In this document: piece after piece, positions 30,715-41,689 of the stretch
Position numbering within the stretch: position 1 is the first letter of the stretch
How the letters are laid out: each line of letters starts with the position of its first letter
NCBI GenBank assembly: GCA_008704415.1
Contig: VXIS01000252.1
Span: forward strand, 1 to 64,000
Direction: 5' to 3'
Origin: Sphaerosporella brunnea
Taxonomy: Eukaryota; Ascomycota; Pezizomycetes; Pezizales; Pyronemataceae
Length of the DNA: 64,000 nt
Notes under the pieces: model-generated
What the model saw: the letters and a program-made list of their open reading frames with translations, nothing else
What the model was told of the DNA's origin: nothing
The model's database searches: none
Made by a program: the position numbers and the translations under genes

Positions 30715-32484
30715 CTACTCAAAAGCACACTTGCCTCTCGGCTGCTCACCATTGTGCTTCCAAGCACGGCGCATCCATCCACTTTGCTCGAGCGACTTCT
30801 CGATCCTTGCGCGCCACCCATGAAACTGCCCAAAGGTGCCGCCGTCAGGATCGGTGTCGGTGTCGGTGTCGGAGTCCGTGTCCGTGTCACAGTCGCTGTC
30901 GCTGTCATACTCGGTGTACGACGCCTCTTCCTCGGCCTTCTGCGAATGCTTTCGCTCACTGGCGCGGCGGCAACGCTCCAGCACCTGCGAGAGCAGCCAG
31001 GGAGAGAACTTCAGACCTAGTGGCGCGGGGTTGTGGCAGGTCGATAATGAGTCGCATGGTTTGGGGGATCTTGGTGGGCTGCCAGACGGAGACGGTAGGT
31101 GGTGTTCGGTTTCTTTCTCAGGCGAGGAAGCTGCCTGCTGTGTGGTCTTCGCCGTCGTGTGGTCGTCTTTGCTGTCGTTATTTGTATTTTCGCTCTTTGG
31201 TGCAGCCGCACCACCGCCGCTACCAGGTGTGTTTGTGAAGGCACTGCCGCCGCCATGATTATCATCAACACGCCCTGGTGGCCTCCCACCCCGGCGCAAC
31301 CGCTTTCCTCCTGCGTCGTCACTCCGCTTCCTCTTAATCGTCTTTTGCTTAATTGTGTCGGACAGGCCGGTGGCCCCGATAAGGGCCCAAAGCATGGCGT
31401 GCAGCTCTAGCAGGGCCGGATATGGCAACGGATGAAGTTTCGCGTCGTTTGTGAACAGCCGGAAGCGATCGCCATCGTCGATGCTACGCAGCACGGCGCG
31501 GCGGGGGGTATAGACGGTCTTGCTCTCGTCAAGGTCTTCATCGTCGTCGTCTTCCGCTTTGACTCTGACAGTGGCGAGCACCTGTTGGTCAAGCAGTTTC
31601 GGAAACAGCGTTCCCACTGCCGCAGTTTCCTCCAGATTTGTCTTCCAGTGTAGCTGCACGTCCAGGAACTGGCCGCCATCCTGATCGTGTTCTCCGAGCG
31701 GCAGAGGGAGCAGCACAAACAAGCCATTATCGAACAGAGCGTGCAGGACGCCGCACATCGCGATGCCGTTGGTTGCGAGCCAGCTCTTGCGGCCTCCCGC
31801 CATGTCCCAAATGCGGCGCTGCCATTCCGCGCCAAGCACCACTGCCAGGGTGAACCAGAAGGCACAGTTGTGATAGGAGGTTTTCGCCGCCAGTGCATGC
31901 GGAAGGATGTGGCCGGCCTCAACATTCAAATCCGAGTGCGTCAGCGAGATGGCGCATCGCTCCAGTTGACGGTCGAGACAGGCTTGCCTGTGGACGGCGC
32001 GGCGTCGCGACATCTTTTGCTGCGCTTCAGCAGGCGTCAGGTACTCGTTGTCTTCGTCCTTGTCAGCATCGGCATCGACTGGAGCAATCACGTGGGTCAA
32101 CTCCAGCGCCTCGGCGAGGGAGTGCAGGGCATCTTGATCGTCAGAATCCACATCGGCATGATTCGGCGGGGACTGGGCGCCGGCGCGGCGCCGTCCGCCA
32201 CCCCGATTGCGGGCGAGGGTCAAGCCTTCAAAGAGCACGTCCGCCAGTGTACGCAGATCCCCGACTGTCAACCTGGCGATGCGCGAGACTGTGTCGCGGC
32301 AGCGGCAATGCAGCAGGACGCCGGTGATGACTTGAACGCGCGCGTAGTCAAGGCCATTAGTCGTGGTGATCACCCGCATCGCGTGCCCGAGAAGTGCGTC
32401 GTGATAGACCAGCGGCGTGGGCAGGTAGACGCTGCCGAGCGGGCGCGGCGGCGGGGGTGCAGGTGGCGATGTGGGTTGCGACAT
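30715..32484 (-). CDS. HNH_2-type nuclease-like protein, 589 residues
   Basis: One long frame. The N-terminus is Pro-rich (PPAPPPPRPLG). An HNH_2-type core spans about residues 177-255: Cys177 in RCAIS, His192 and His196 in EAGHILPHAL, Asn239 in TNGIAMCGVLH and His248 in HALFDNGLF. In this family the first His and the distal N/H residues bind metal and DNA for phosphodiester hydrolysis. Regions flanking the core are acidic (DADADKDEDNE, EDDDDEDLDES). A basic stretch KQKTIKRKRS...KRLRRGGRPP near residues 385-410 could serve as a nuclear localisation signal. The C-terminal third is low complexity, including a run of Asp-Ser/Thr dipeptides (residues about 530-550). Whether it is catalytically active is not known. 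Confidence 0.75.
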   Translation of the reverse strand: MSQPTSPPAPPPPRPLGSVYLPTPLVYHDALLGHAMRVITTTNGLDYARVQVITGVLLHCRCRDTVSRIARLTVGDLRTLADVLFEGLTLARNRGGGRRRAGAQSPPNHADVDSDDQDALHSLAEALELTHVIAPVDADADKDEDNEYLTPAEAQQKMSRRRAVHRQACLDRQLERCAISLTHSDLNVEAGHILPHALAAKTSYHNCAFWFTLAVVLGAEWQRRIWDMAGGRKSWLATNGIAMCGVLHALFDNGLFVLLPLPLGEHDQDGGQFLDVQLHWKTNLEETAAVGTLFPKLLDQQVLATVRVKAEDDDDEDLDESKTVYTPRRAVLRSIDDGDRFRLFTNDAKLHPLPYPALLELHAMLWALIGATGLSDTIKQKTIKRKRSDDAGGKRLRRGGRPPGRVDDNHGGGSAFTNTPGSGGGAAAPKSENTNNDSKDDHTTAKTTQQAASSPEKETEHHLPSPSGSPPRSPKPCDSLSTCHNPAPLGLKFSPWLLSQVLERCRRASERKHSQKAEEEASYTEYDSDSDCDTDTDSDTDTDTDPDGGTFGQFHGWRARIEKSLEQSGWMRRAWKHNGEQPRGKCAFE

Positions 32485-33144
32485 GGGTGTTGGGTTTTGG
32501 TGTTGAGGATAAGATGCGCCTTGTAGGAGGTTTGCGTTTGGCGGAGGGGGGTGATGAGGTAACGAGGAATGTTCAACGACGGTTAGGGTTAAGGATTGAC
32601 AACTTCCACGACCTCAATCCCTGTGACAACGTTGCAAGCCTTGAAGCTTCGAAATACATCAAACATGTATTATCCAGCCGTCACACGCACTTTACAACAT
32701 TAATACGCTGGTACCACATCGCGGGCAGCAGCTGTTTCGATGACTTCAAAGGAGGTCAACCAGAAGGCGTCTGGCACTATGCTTGCACAGATCGCGAGAG
32801 AGAGAGGCAACCAGACGATCATGAGCATCGTTCGATACGTGTTGGTCCAGGTCGCGGCAACCAAAGCCACCTGGGTCCGGACGTAACGATGGGACCTCCG
32901 TCACAGGAGGTTTGAGGAGGTTGACATAGTGGACCGTGATCTCTCCAATATTGCTTGAGGTGTTAGTGTGGCCGTGTGTGCTCCGGCCCGTCGGCCGAAA
33001 ATAGGGCAGTATGGTTGTTTATCATGACATATATACTCCTCCTGTGTGAATTATGGAAGACACCCAACCTCTGTGATAAGGAGGTGGACGCGTTCCTGTC
33101 CCCGCATCAAACGCATAGAGAGAGACAGCCTACAGTTTATACTA
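32485..33144. other. Intergenic, upstream of HNH_2 gene 1
   Basis: Presumed promoter of the minus-strand HNH_2 gene at its left end. The rest shows no gene or repeat. Confidence 0.4.
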
Positions 33145-33284
33145 ACGGCATATGTCCAGCATACCACCACGAAACCTGCGAAAAGACGAGGATACCACCG
33201 AATTCTTGATTTTTCCAGGATACCACAACATAAGGCGAGCGTAAGGTACGGTAATACTCTGTTGCCGGTGATTTCTATTGTTAG

Positions 33285-33575
33285 CTACGTAGGGCGGGTA
33301 CAGGTACACGCCTTATGGCCGTCCGTGCCGCCACAAACCCCGCAGCGTGGTGGCGCGCGGCCAGGAACGTCATCTCCACCCTCTTTAACCTGCTTGTTCC
33401 GTTGTCTATGTGCTTCACACTTGCGCATGCGCTTCCTCTTTGGACGTCCACGAAGTATTATTGTGAGTGGCGATGCTCCCTTGGACCCCTGCGAACCGCT
33501 CAAGCCGAACAAGGAATCTGACTCTGTATCTGTGTATGAAGAATCACCTGGGCCGGCAATGGTGTCCAGATTCAT
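33285..33575 (-). pseudogene. MULE transposase C-terminal fragment
   Basis: The frame holds RGRPKRKRMRK followed by RCGVCGGTDGHKACTC. A GRPK-x-KR basic block next to a CxxC-x4-H-x4-C knuckle is the usual C-terminal ending of fungal MULE transposases. The catalytic DDE domain is absent. Confidence 0.6.
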
Positions 33576-33770
33576 GGGGGGAAATCGGATTGATACACCG
33601 CGACAACAGTTAAAGGAGCTAGATATAAGGCATAAAATCCACGGCAGCTAATTCAAGCGGTGCATGACTGACACCGCATGTCCGCTAGGCACTTGATGTT
33701 CTTGAAACCTAAGAAAACTGGCTTTGTCGTGGACCTACGCCTGGTTGGTGCTGCTCATTCGCCCGCATAG

Positions 33771-34091
33771 TCACAAGATTTGCCGAGTAGCCGTTCCCAG
33801 TGGGCTGTGAAGATATGCTTCTCGGAGAATGGAGGGTTCGCGCACACCAAATCCTGCGACTGCAGCCCAAGCCTGGATTCTCGCCTGGAAGTCCTGAAAA
33901 GTGCTCAATAATCCCGCTTTCTCCAGCACTTTGCGTTGGACTGTCATGCTCAAAAGGTTCAAACCCGCTCCATCTGGGCCCACTACATCCCCGCCCTGAT
34001 ATCGTAACGGGTAAATTGCCGACGCGCGGGTAAGGGAAGTAGCAGAAGTAGCGAGATTAGTGACGGTGGGAAGGGGTTCATTGCAAGGCAA
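33771..34091 (-). pseudogene. MULE transposase N-terminal (FAR1-like) fragment
   Basis: TFQDFQARIQAWAAVAGFGV matches the pattern F-x2-F...I-x2-W-A-x3-G-F-x-V at the start of MULE transposases, where FAR1-type DNA binding begins. It stands upstream of the C-terminal fragment on the same strand, which fits an internal deletion. Confidence 0.5.
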
Positions 34092-34297
34092 TAAGGATGG
34101 TATGTCCGGCGGTTGGAGAGATGGAGTGGAGGAGGCGGTACGCCCAGAGGGAGAGGAGGAGGTTTTACATTCAACGCAGGTTGACGTTCACGGAATGGGT
34201 GATTGCTCCCGTTGCGGTATCCTGGACAACTCAAAATTTTGGTGGTATCCTGGTCGTTCGCAGGTTTCGGGGTCGTATGCTGGACATATGCCGTTCT

Positions 34298-34930
34298 ACA
34301 AATGGAAAGAATATGGTAAAAATACGACAACAAATCAATCCGCGACACAATAGTGCTGAGGAAAACTCTTCTCGTACCCACATATGCAAGTTTCAAAACT
34401 CTTCCGGCCTTCTGATAGCGCGGCGGCATAAGCTAGCTGAGCATTGTCGTCTTGCTCTCCTCTTCTTTACCGCGTTCTCACCTGCTTCGTGATACAGGCA
34501 GCGGCCAAGGCGCGGCCTTACAACGTTGGTCTGAGCATACCAATGCCACCGGCTCTCTGCAGTGCGATATTTCGCCACTTGTTCCGCGGCGCATTTTATG
34601 AGGCCAGATTGGCTGATTTTATAGTCCGGTAAGGCCTTCACATCGGACTGTGGGTCCTCAAATGGTGGTTGCGGGTGGCCGCACATCAATGCTGCTTAAC
34701 TGTTGTAACAGTTGCAGTCATTAACAAATCTGGTAGCTGATTATATGAAGCACAACAGGACTGCACTTCTTCTTTGTTGAATTTGTTATTTGTTACTATA
34801 TATATAGGGCAGTTGCAACGGCAAACACGGTGGCGCCCGGTGGCTAAACACGGTGGCGAAGCACTGAAACCTAAGCAGCCGAGTGTTTAGCTGTGATGCG
34901 GGACGGAACGCAATCAAAAAAATGAGTGAC
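34298..34930. other. Intergenic, no supported gene
   Basis: Short frames only. A duplicated AAACACGGTGGCG block occurs at 34826 and 34848. Confidence 0.4.
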
Positions 34931-34934
34931 ACTG

Positions 34935-35005
34935 AGAATATAATGGCGCACCGTGTGGTCACCAGACGGGTGTTCACTTGCTCTGTATTGAAAGTGCATA
35001 ATAGG
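34935..35005 (-). repeat. Palindrome-centred repeat, copy 1
   Basis: The reverse complement of 37870-37935, sharing GGCGCACCGTGTGGT and ACACTGA-type blocks over about 75 bp. Its centre is a near-palindrome (CCGTGTGGTCACCAGACGG). Confidence 0.6.
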
Positions 35006-35009
35006 CGTC

Positions 35010-36004
35010 TGCATCTTTGTGATAGGTTTTTGGATGTGGAAGTTGAGTATATTGTACTGTTATCTTACTTGATTATGTTTATCTTACACTTATGCGATAT
35101 TATCTTGACTCCAGGCTCAACATAATTTTTCAAATAGCAAAGAAGTTCATCGCAACGTGTTAATGCTCAAATTTTGTAATGTTCATGGCAACCAAGAGGA
35201 AAGCACGCAAATTTGTTTAATTTTCCAGGAATCGAAAGTTTTCTGGTTAGAAATAGATTGGTACCTGGGCGTGTGGGGTTTGAACGTAGGCTTGAGCCCA
35301 CAAGTTTTTGCACCGGATACCAGGGCTGCCAATTGACGGGCCGGCCCGTGTGGCAAACGGGGTGCAATGTGGGACAGACCAGGGCGTTCACCTGGCGCCT
35401 CGGATAGGTGGCAGGTGACCCTCTCCAGATTTGGATGTCTGATAGGTGCCTGGTAGTGCCGGTTATCCAACGATTTCCTTGGTGCCGATAAAGGGGCAAC
35501 CTCCGAGCGTACCAGGTGACCCAAACTCCTGCATTTGAGGATGAATATCAAAACAGTGCTTTTTGGGGGGAGCAGAGTCGGCGGCGCACTCTGTTGCCAA
35601 GTACGGTCGCTCATCTTTGGATGCTATTTACTTCAAGTTCAATTGCGTTGATGGTCCTGTCATGGCACCAGGCCCCTCTCCGCACGCAGTAATATGCTAC
35701 GTACAACGCCAACCGGCGTATGCCACGTTGATCGCATTGCCCGTGAAAGCATGACGCGTGTTATCGCTGATGTCGGGTAAAACAGCAGATGATGGCGGTG
35801 CAACACGGGGTTGCAAATTCGTGTGTACGACCTCTTCTTCCGTCGATGGGCGTTTAGGCAATTCCCGTTTGAATGGACGAAACACGATCGTTGTCCCCAA
35901 TCAGAGTATGCGGATGGACTGTTACAGACCCTCGACTGATCGGCTACGAGACAGTATCTGCATTGTTACTGATTCACAGTGCAAGTATCAACTGCGGTCA
36001 CGCC
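35010..36004. other. Intergenic, no supported gene
   Basis: No gene or bounded element seen. The CAGGGCTGCCAATTGACGGG stretch near 35323 looks like a possible hAT end, but no partner end was found. Confidence 0.35.
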
Positions 36005-36237
36005 TGTTTTGGTGGAAACTGGCTTTCTAGGCATGGCTGATGGACGGATAAGGACGAGTGAGAGCGAGTGATTGGAGGAGTGATATGCTGTGCTGGAATA
36101 CTAAGTGATATCTCATGAGGCTTGGAAACTGTATATATATGGGTAGATTACCCTCTTAGCGTAATTAGTCAATTTACCTTTACCCCTCGCCATCATCTCT
36201 CTCACGCTTGATCTCCACACAGAGACCACTTTCAACA
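36005..36237 (+). mobile_element. LTR of the Copia family at 2989, isolated copy
   Basis: Shares GGAAACTGGCTTTCTAGGCA, GTGATATGCTGTG and the terminal CTCCACACAGAGACCACTTTC-type segment ending CAACA with the minus-strand LTR at 2989-3220. Length is 233 against 232 bp. No polyprotein is adjacent and no target duplication is seen, so this is a solo or broken copy. Confidence 0.75.
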
Positions 36238-36239
36238 TT

Positions 36240-36770
36240 TTTCACCGAGATGGCCAAGTTATTTACAAAGGAAAGAAAAGCCTAGCGCGCGAACTCATCT
36301 CCCGCGACAACAGCCTGACCAGTGTTGGCGACATCCCATATTGATGACTTAGCGCCAGCTAGACACAGTTACCGAAATCATGATAAATCATCCGTATCGG
36401 TGATGGTCTGGACAAATATAGTGCCCCGGACGGGGTTGTCGGACTCTGAACAATCGTGATCAGAATTATGCACCCGTGTACGACATCACTACCTGGATTT
36501 TTCGTTGTTAATGACCTCCGTTCGGCCCAAGTTGCAAAGTCAGACCTTCTACTGTAAAGTAAGTCCGCCCTCGTGCTGGTGATTGGCGGTCCAGATGTCT
36601 GGTTCGGCCTGGAAGTGAGGATTGGATCTCGTAGGATGGCTGCAATTGACCCGCGATGCATTGCATACGAATCGTCGAGTGGAATGGGGGCTGCTCTCGT
36701 TGGCCGGAAACCTCGCAGGCGAGCAATTTCTTGAAAGAAGCTGACGGATTTCCTCACGTTAGATGAGGAC
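36240..36770. other. Intergenic, no supported gene
   Basis: Short frames without motifs. No repeat found. Confidence 0.4.
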
Positions 36771-37875
36771 TAGTGATGGACACGAACCAGCTGAGTGATG
36801 TACAGTAGCCGAGCCGGCTCGAGTTAAAGGCTTGCGCCTCCCGCAGAGCCAAGCGAGGACGGACACGTCGGCGAGCTGAGCAGGCTCTAGGCAGTTGCCT
36901 GACGAGCCAAGCTTTCGGTCGAGCCTTTTGCTGAAGCTGGCTAGCTGGGCATCTCTTCTGCGGGCCCCTATGGTGCAGGCAGCTATAAACCTGGTCGTCA
37001 GAGATGGACGACCAGAATCAATGCCGGTATCCCCTCAGAGCAAAACAAACGTTAAGCACCTAAGGCAGATCCGCTCTACAACCCAACGTTTTCCATTCCA
37101 CTGTTTCTGCACTTGCGTGTTGCTTATTTTCCGACGAAAATATCCGTGCGACGACGAGGTTTATACCTGCCTGCACCATAACTACTCTTAACCTAGCCTG
37201 TCTGATCTTAACTCCTCCAAACCCGCCCAACTCGTCGCAACTCTTCCCAACTCTTTCCAACTCATCTCAACTCATTTCGACCACGCCTTGAAAGGCTTGA
37301 GCCTCTTATTATAGCTAGCTACCTAGGTAGGGGAATAGATGCCTTCGGCGGGTCAAGATGAAAAGTGCCTGGCCAAGGCGGGTTGATCGATAATATTGTG
37401 TGGAATTCCATCAGTGCAGTTTCACTGCTTAAACGCTTCACTACAACATCCTCCACGACTGGGAACCTCAAGGCATCAAAAATAGTTCTACAAACGGTAG
37501 GTATGCTGCAGGTGGACAGAGAGACGTTAAGAATTCTTTGAATGGCGAGGATGAGGGTGTGGGAAACAGATCGAGGGTCATCCAGAGGTCTCGGTGGCCA
37601 GGCAGAGTGACAGCAGGGCGGTCGGTCATAGCACGGGGTACTTCCAGTCGGACCTCCCTAGGCACAGCGGATGCCCATGGCGTTGGCCATGCTGGCCATG
37701 GTGATGGCCACGTGTATCCGGACAAGGGCGATGCCGAGGACATGCAGGCATAGCAGAGCAGGAAACTGATTCAGAAGTCTTTGATTTCGGATCAGATCTG
37801 TGGGATATATACCAGTATAGCGACGCCTGTAATGTCACCGTCTGCAACCTTATTTACCGGCTTGTATGTCACAAG
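36771..37875 (+). mobile_element. Degraded copy of the TAGTGATGGACA hAT MITE
   Basis: Begins TAGTGATGGACACG and carries GCCGAGCCGGCTCGAGTTAA like the left end at 25038. Segment 37560-37860 matches the middle of that MITE (GGCCATGCTGGCCATGGTGA, GGATATATACCAG). About 36960-37540 is extra sequence, apparently a later insertion. The right end is replaced by the palindrome-centred repeat at 37870. Confidence 0.65.
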
Positions 37876-37935
37876 TGATCACCCGTGTGGTAACCACACG
37901 GTGCGCCACTATATTTTCAGTGTAACAGATTTTCT
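37870..37935 (+). repeat. Palindrome-centred repeat, copy 2
   Basis: Contains a perfect 19-bp palindrome, CCGTGTGGTAACCACACGG, at 37883-37901, followed by TGCGCCACTATATTTTCAGT. It is the inverted counterpart of 34935-35005. Confidence 0.65.
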
Positions 37936-38744
37936 TAATTGCATAATAAGGGCGACGTGTGTATATTTTAGCTAAGAATCTCGCAATATACTTCATTGCG
38001 ACACAGCCCATTCCGCCCTGCATTTGTTTCTGCTAACAGCACACTGACTCGGTCTCCACCATGCCAGCAGGGCTGGAAATAGGTGGGGGACAGTAGGAAG
38101 TCAAACAGGGTAGTTGCAAGGTGGTGGGGAGCGTGCGGGTGGTTGAAAGGTAGTGAAGGTGGTCATGAGAGAGTTGAAGTCAAGCGTTGATTCTCAGCTA
38201 GCACTCGTACAATTCTATAGCATTCTATCACCAGCTACTATGCTCCTCCATGACTTCGCGCCGGAATCCTCGAGCTACGCAATCGCTCCGGAATATCTCT
38301 CGCTGGCCGCTCGTTCCATGGCTCTGCTCCACCATAATATAGTTAGCAGTCGCTCCGCAATTGCTCTCGTTGGCGCTCGTTACATGGCCCTGCTCCACAA
38401 TGTTACAATTCGCAGTCGCTCTGCAATTTCGTCGCTAAAGATCCTCAATGACGCCGCTCCACAATGCGCCCCGCGTCACAGCTAATCACTCAGCGCCTTC
38501 GTTTTCCGTCTTCAGCCACATTGTTCCGTGTTTAAGCTACCGTATTTTTTTCGTCCACGTGACTCTGAGACTCTGTTTGCCCTATTAATTGCAGGTAATA
38601 GTATTCAATTTGCACTCCATTGTCTAAGAAGATACACCGTTTGATAACGCGCTGCTATTCCTCGCCGTCCGCATGCTGCTCATTGTCCATGAGTGATTTC
38701 TGATGCGCATTTGTAACCGGAACTTCATCTCTATCAACAATCTC
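37936..38744. other. Intergenic with loose CGCTC-rich repeats
   Basis: At 38270-38480 a loosely repeated block (GCAATCGCTCC, GCTCGTTCCATGGC, CAGTCGCTC) appears two to three times. No gene is supported. Confidence 0.4.
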
Positions 38745-39000
38745 TCCCACATCCTCCTTGCTTAACCTTTCACGTTTCCTGAGTTGCAAATGATCCTGCC
38801 CCGCAAGGAAGCGCTGGTTGAGGGATTCATGAGCCTGTGTTTTTCTTGGTAAGAAGGTCTACAGCTTGCGAGAAAACACTCTCAGCCGGGATACCTGTGG
38901 GTGGTATAGAGACATAGTCGAGAACCATTTAGGCGAGTGTTCAAAGTCGATGGCCATTTGCTTTCCACCAAGCGAGGATATGACAGGTATTGACTTCACA
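38745..39000 (-). pseudogene. hAT transposase C-terminal dimerisation domain relic
   Basis: Read on the minus strand this gives ILAWWKANGHRL, TLA, MVLDYVSIPPTGIPAESVFS and QAVDLLTKKN, with three in-frame stop codons. The W-W-K...L...A...Y-x-S-I-P...S-x-x-V-F-S order is the signature of the hAT C-terminal dimerisation region. It is the clearest trace in the window of the enzyme class that would mobilise the many hAT-type MITEs. It is too short and broken to be active. Confidence 0.8.
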
Positions 39001-39239
39001 CAAAACTCACGGCAAAATGATAAGTCTGGCAGTACTTACCTTAGCCAGCGTACGCCTTCCCAGGCACTCCCCAATCCCGCGAAACGGCTCAAACCCGGGA
39101 CACTGTAGTCGCTCCAGGCGGATCAATGCTCCACCGTTAGACCCCAAAGATATGCGATGTTTTCTTATGGGCGGGACTAAATGATAAGGCACCACTGCTG
39201 GACCGATTCAACAGCTTTCAGCAAGCTTCTAATTTCAGT

Positions 39240-39987
39240 TCTTCAAGGTCGGTAGCACATTTGACTTGGATAACCACAGGACCCACCGCTGGGCCGCCAC
39301 CCATGAGAACCATTCATGGGGGGATACATTTTGATACAGGGGGAGGATGAGCGTCTTTTGATGCCCTATATCAGTAAGTTTAAGCTCATTCCACAGACAG
39401 TAAAGGCCGGTATTATATTTTGCCCCCGAGGGCCACAGGACCCTTCGTGGGGCCACCTCACCTGACAACCATCCATGGGGGGATAGATTAGAGTACAATG
39501 GGAGATTGAGCTTCCTTTGATGGCCTATATCTGAGCGTCTGAGCTCAACACATAGAGAGTAAAGGCAGGCATCACATTTTGACCTTGAGAGCCGCAGGTT
39601 CCCCCGCGGGCCGTTGCCACATGACAACCATCCTCAACAGGGGAGATTTGAATACAGAGGGAGATTGACCGTTCTTTGGTGCTCTATATCTGTAAGTTTG
39701 AGCTCATTACATACAGAGTAAAGGCCGGAATTATACTTTGACCCCGAGGGCCACAGGACCCTTCGTGGGGCCTACCCACCTGACAACCATCGATGGGAGG
39801 ATAGATTTGAATATAGTGGGAGAATCACCGTCCTCTGATGTCCTATATCTGTAAGTTTGAGCTCACTCCATAGAGAGTAAACCCCGGTAGAACATTTTGA
39901 CCCGGATTGCCACAGGACTCGCCGCGCGGCCATCCCACATGACAACCCTCCTTGGCAGGATAGATTTTAATACATTGGGAGAATTCT
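39240..39987 (+). repeat. 159-bp satellite array, about 4.7 units
   Basis: The CCACAGG (or CCGCAGG) landmark recurs at 39274, 39433, 39592, 39751 and 39910, exactly 159 bp apart each time. Units also share TGACAACCAT, GGGAGATTGA-like blocks, CTATATCTGTAAGTTTGAGC and AGTAAAGGCCGG. Units differ by roughly 10-20 percent. Related fragments occur at 1-84, 1188-1345, 2885-2988 and 47300-47530. Confidence 0.95.
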
Positions 39988-39989
39988 TG

Positions 39990-41689
39990 GAAAAACTTCC
40001 AATATTGTCCAGGCATATCCTGTCAGGAGGTGTTGTAAGTTCATTATTCACTGACACACAATGGATGGCTGGCGGCATCAACAAGTGAAGGCGGGAGCTG
40101 ACCGACCGTGGAAGCTCACTCAGACTGCTGTGACTCCCGGGACATGCTGGCTATGAAGGCAACTTGTTTGCACACCTGATGGATCAGGACGTAGCATCGT
40201 CTGCACCCGGGACCCACAACGAAGCGCTTCTTCGCCAGCGTGGATTGGCCCACCTGATGCGCAAGCGTTCAGAAGCCCGTAGCCACGGCGCCAAGCAGTT
40301 CCCCGTCAAAGCCTACCTTCGGCGTATCCTACGCTCCGCAAGACTGACTTTCGATCAGCTCTCTACAGAACCCGAAACGCTCCATATTCCTTCCCGGGGT
40401 CACTGACTAGCAATTCAATCTTTTTCGCGGCCAATGCCAGTAGCTTGAGGTCATGATCGACTCGGCCAGCCAGCCATGTGAGACTTTGAGTAGAATCGGG
40501 AATGGTCTCCTGCGTTGGGCGTCCGTCCTCAATCTGGAAGCACCGCTGGGGACCTCCCGGGAATTGTGGTCGAGCTTGAAGGGGTCTCGGGAGCTGGTCC
40601 GGTCTCCCCAGTGGACCGGCGACGAATTCCTGTTTGGCGGCGTTGTTGGGGCCAGAGCGGGAGCCATTTCGAGGGTGGCAGCGTCCCGCCGCGAGTTTCT
40701 GGTGCGCGGCGACGAAGCGCGACATATCTTTCCCCGTCTGATGACGTCGGCCATATTATGCCCACAACGGTGATGGCTTGACGCTGTATAACGATACGCA
40801 GATAGGGATTCAACCCAGTCACCATTCAACCGCAACCGACGACATATTAATATGGAGATGGCCAATCGAGATTGCGACAGCCTTGCCCCTTCTTGTGATG
40901 TGGGTCGAGATCTCAACGTAGTCCGCTGTGACATGTAAAGGTAAGAAAGGAGATAGGGTTCCCATCGGCGAGAAAAGGAATGGTGAAGGTTTGTCTTGCA
41001 ATTGAATCAATTCTCACACGGGCATATCTCCCTCGTGCATGTTCAGTGGATCGGCTGGCGTGAGCCACGAGGATCAGCGGGGCGGTAGGCGGAACCCTAT
41101 CAACGAGCAGGGGTCCCCTCGAACAGGAATTTCTCTCTTGTAAAGCTTAGCATCCCCGCGTCCAAGTCGAGTGTGGCCGCTTCTTCTTCCCTTTTTGCCG
41201 CACTGCTACCGACGCGGCCAGCGTCGGTCTCAAGGAGCACTGGCGTGGCGCCAAATCAAATAACCAGCTTCTCCTGGTCTTCAGTGTCTGCGCGTGTCTG
41301 ACCAGCTGGGGCCGCGAGGGTTTGCCCCGCGGTGCGGATCACGTCTCCTGAGCAGCGGCGTCCACAACGCTGTTGGCAGCAGCCAACTCCCTCTTGGCGG
41401 CCAGCCTCCCGGCGGCAGCTTTCGATGCCAATCGGGACAGGGTAACTGATGAGGCGGCCCATTTGGCTGACGACGGATCAGACTGGGCATTGCTTTGGGA
41501 ATGTGTATCAATGGCGGCCGAATCACGGCCGCAAGATGATGCGTAATGGTTTGCGGACTCACGTACCAATGGTAATGGTTCAAAATCGCAAGAACCGCAG
41601 GAACCGGGGGTAACTCATGATTTGCATGAGAAACCACTGAAACGCAATGACGGGATACCAGCGTATTGGGGATCAAGGGGAAGGTGGGC
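39990..41689. other. Intergenic, no supported gene
   Basis: Several frames of 80-175 residues overlap on both strands. The frame at 40164-40406 (plus) has a regular charged composition and could be a captured gene scrap, but I recognise nothing. Confidence 0.35.

Larger units (their letters stand above)
33145..34297 (-). mobile_element. MULE deletion derivative with about 100-bp inverted ends
   Basis: Segments 33150-33245 and 34197-34290 are inverted copies, sharing AACGGCATATGTCCAGCATA, CGAAACCTGCGAA and AGGATACCACC. Between them lie two separated pieces of a minus-strand Mutator-like transposase (33771-34091 and 33285-33575) with the catalytic middle missing. The outer limits are approximate, since I could not find a 9-bp target duplication. 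Confidence 0.65.

Noticed and set aside
31687..32526. 279-residue plus-strand frame opposite HNH_2 gene 1
   Set aside because: It is the antisense shadow of a GC-rich coding region. The minus frame has the conserved HNH_2 residues.
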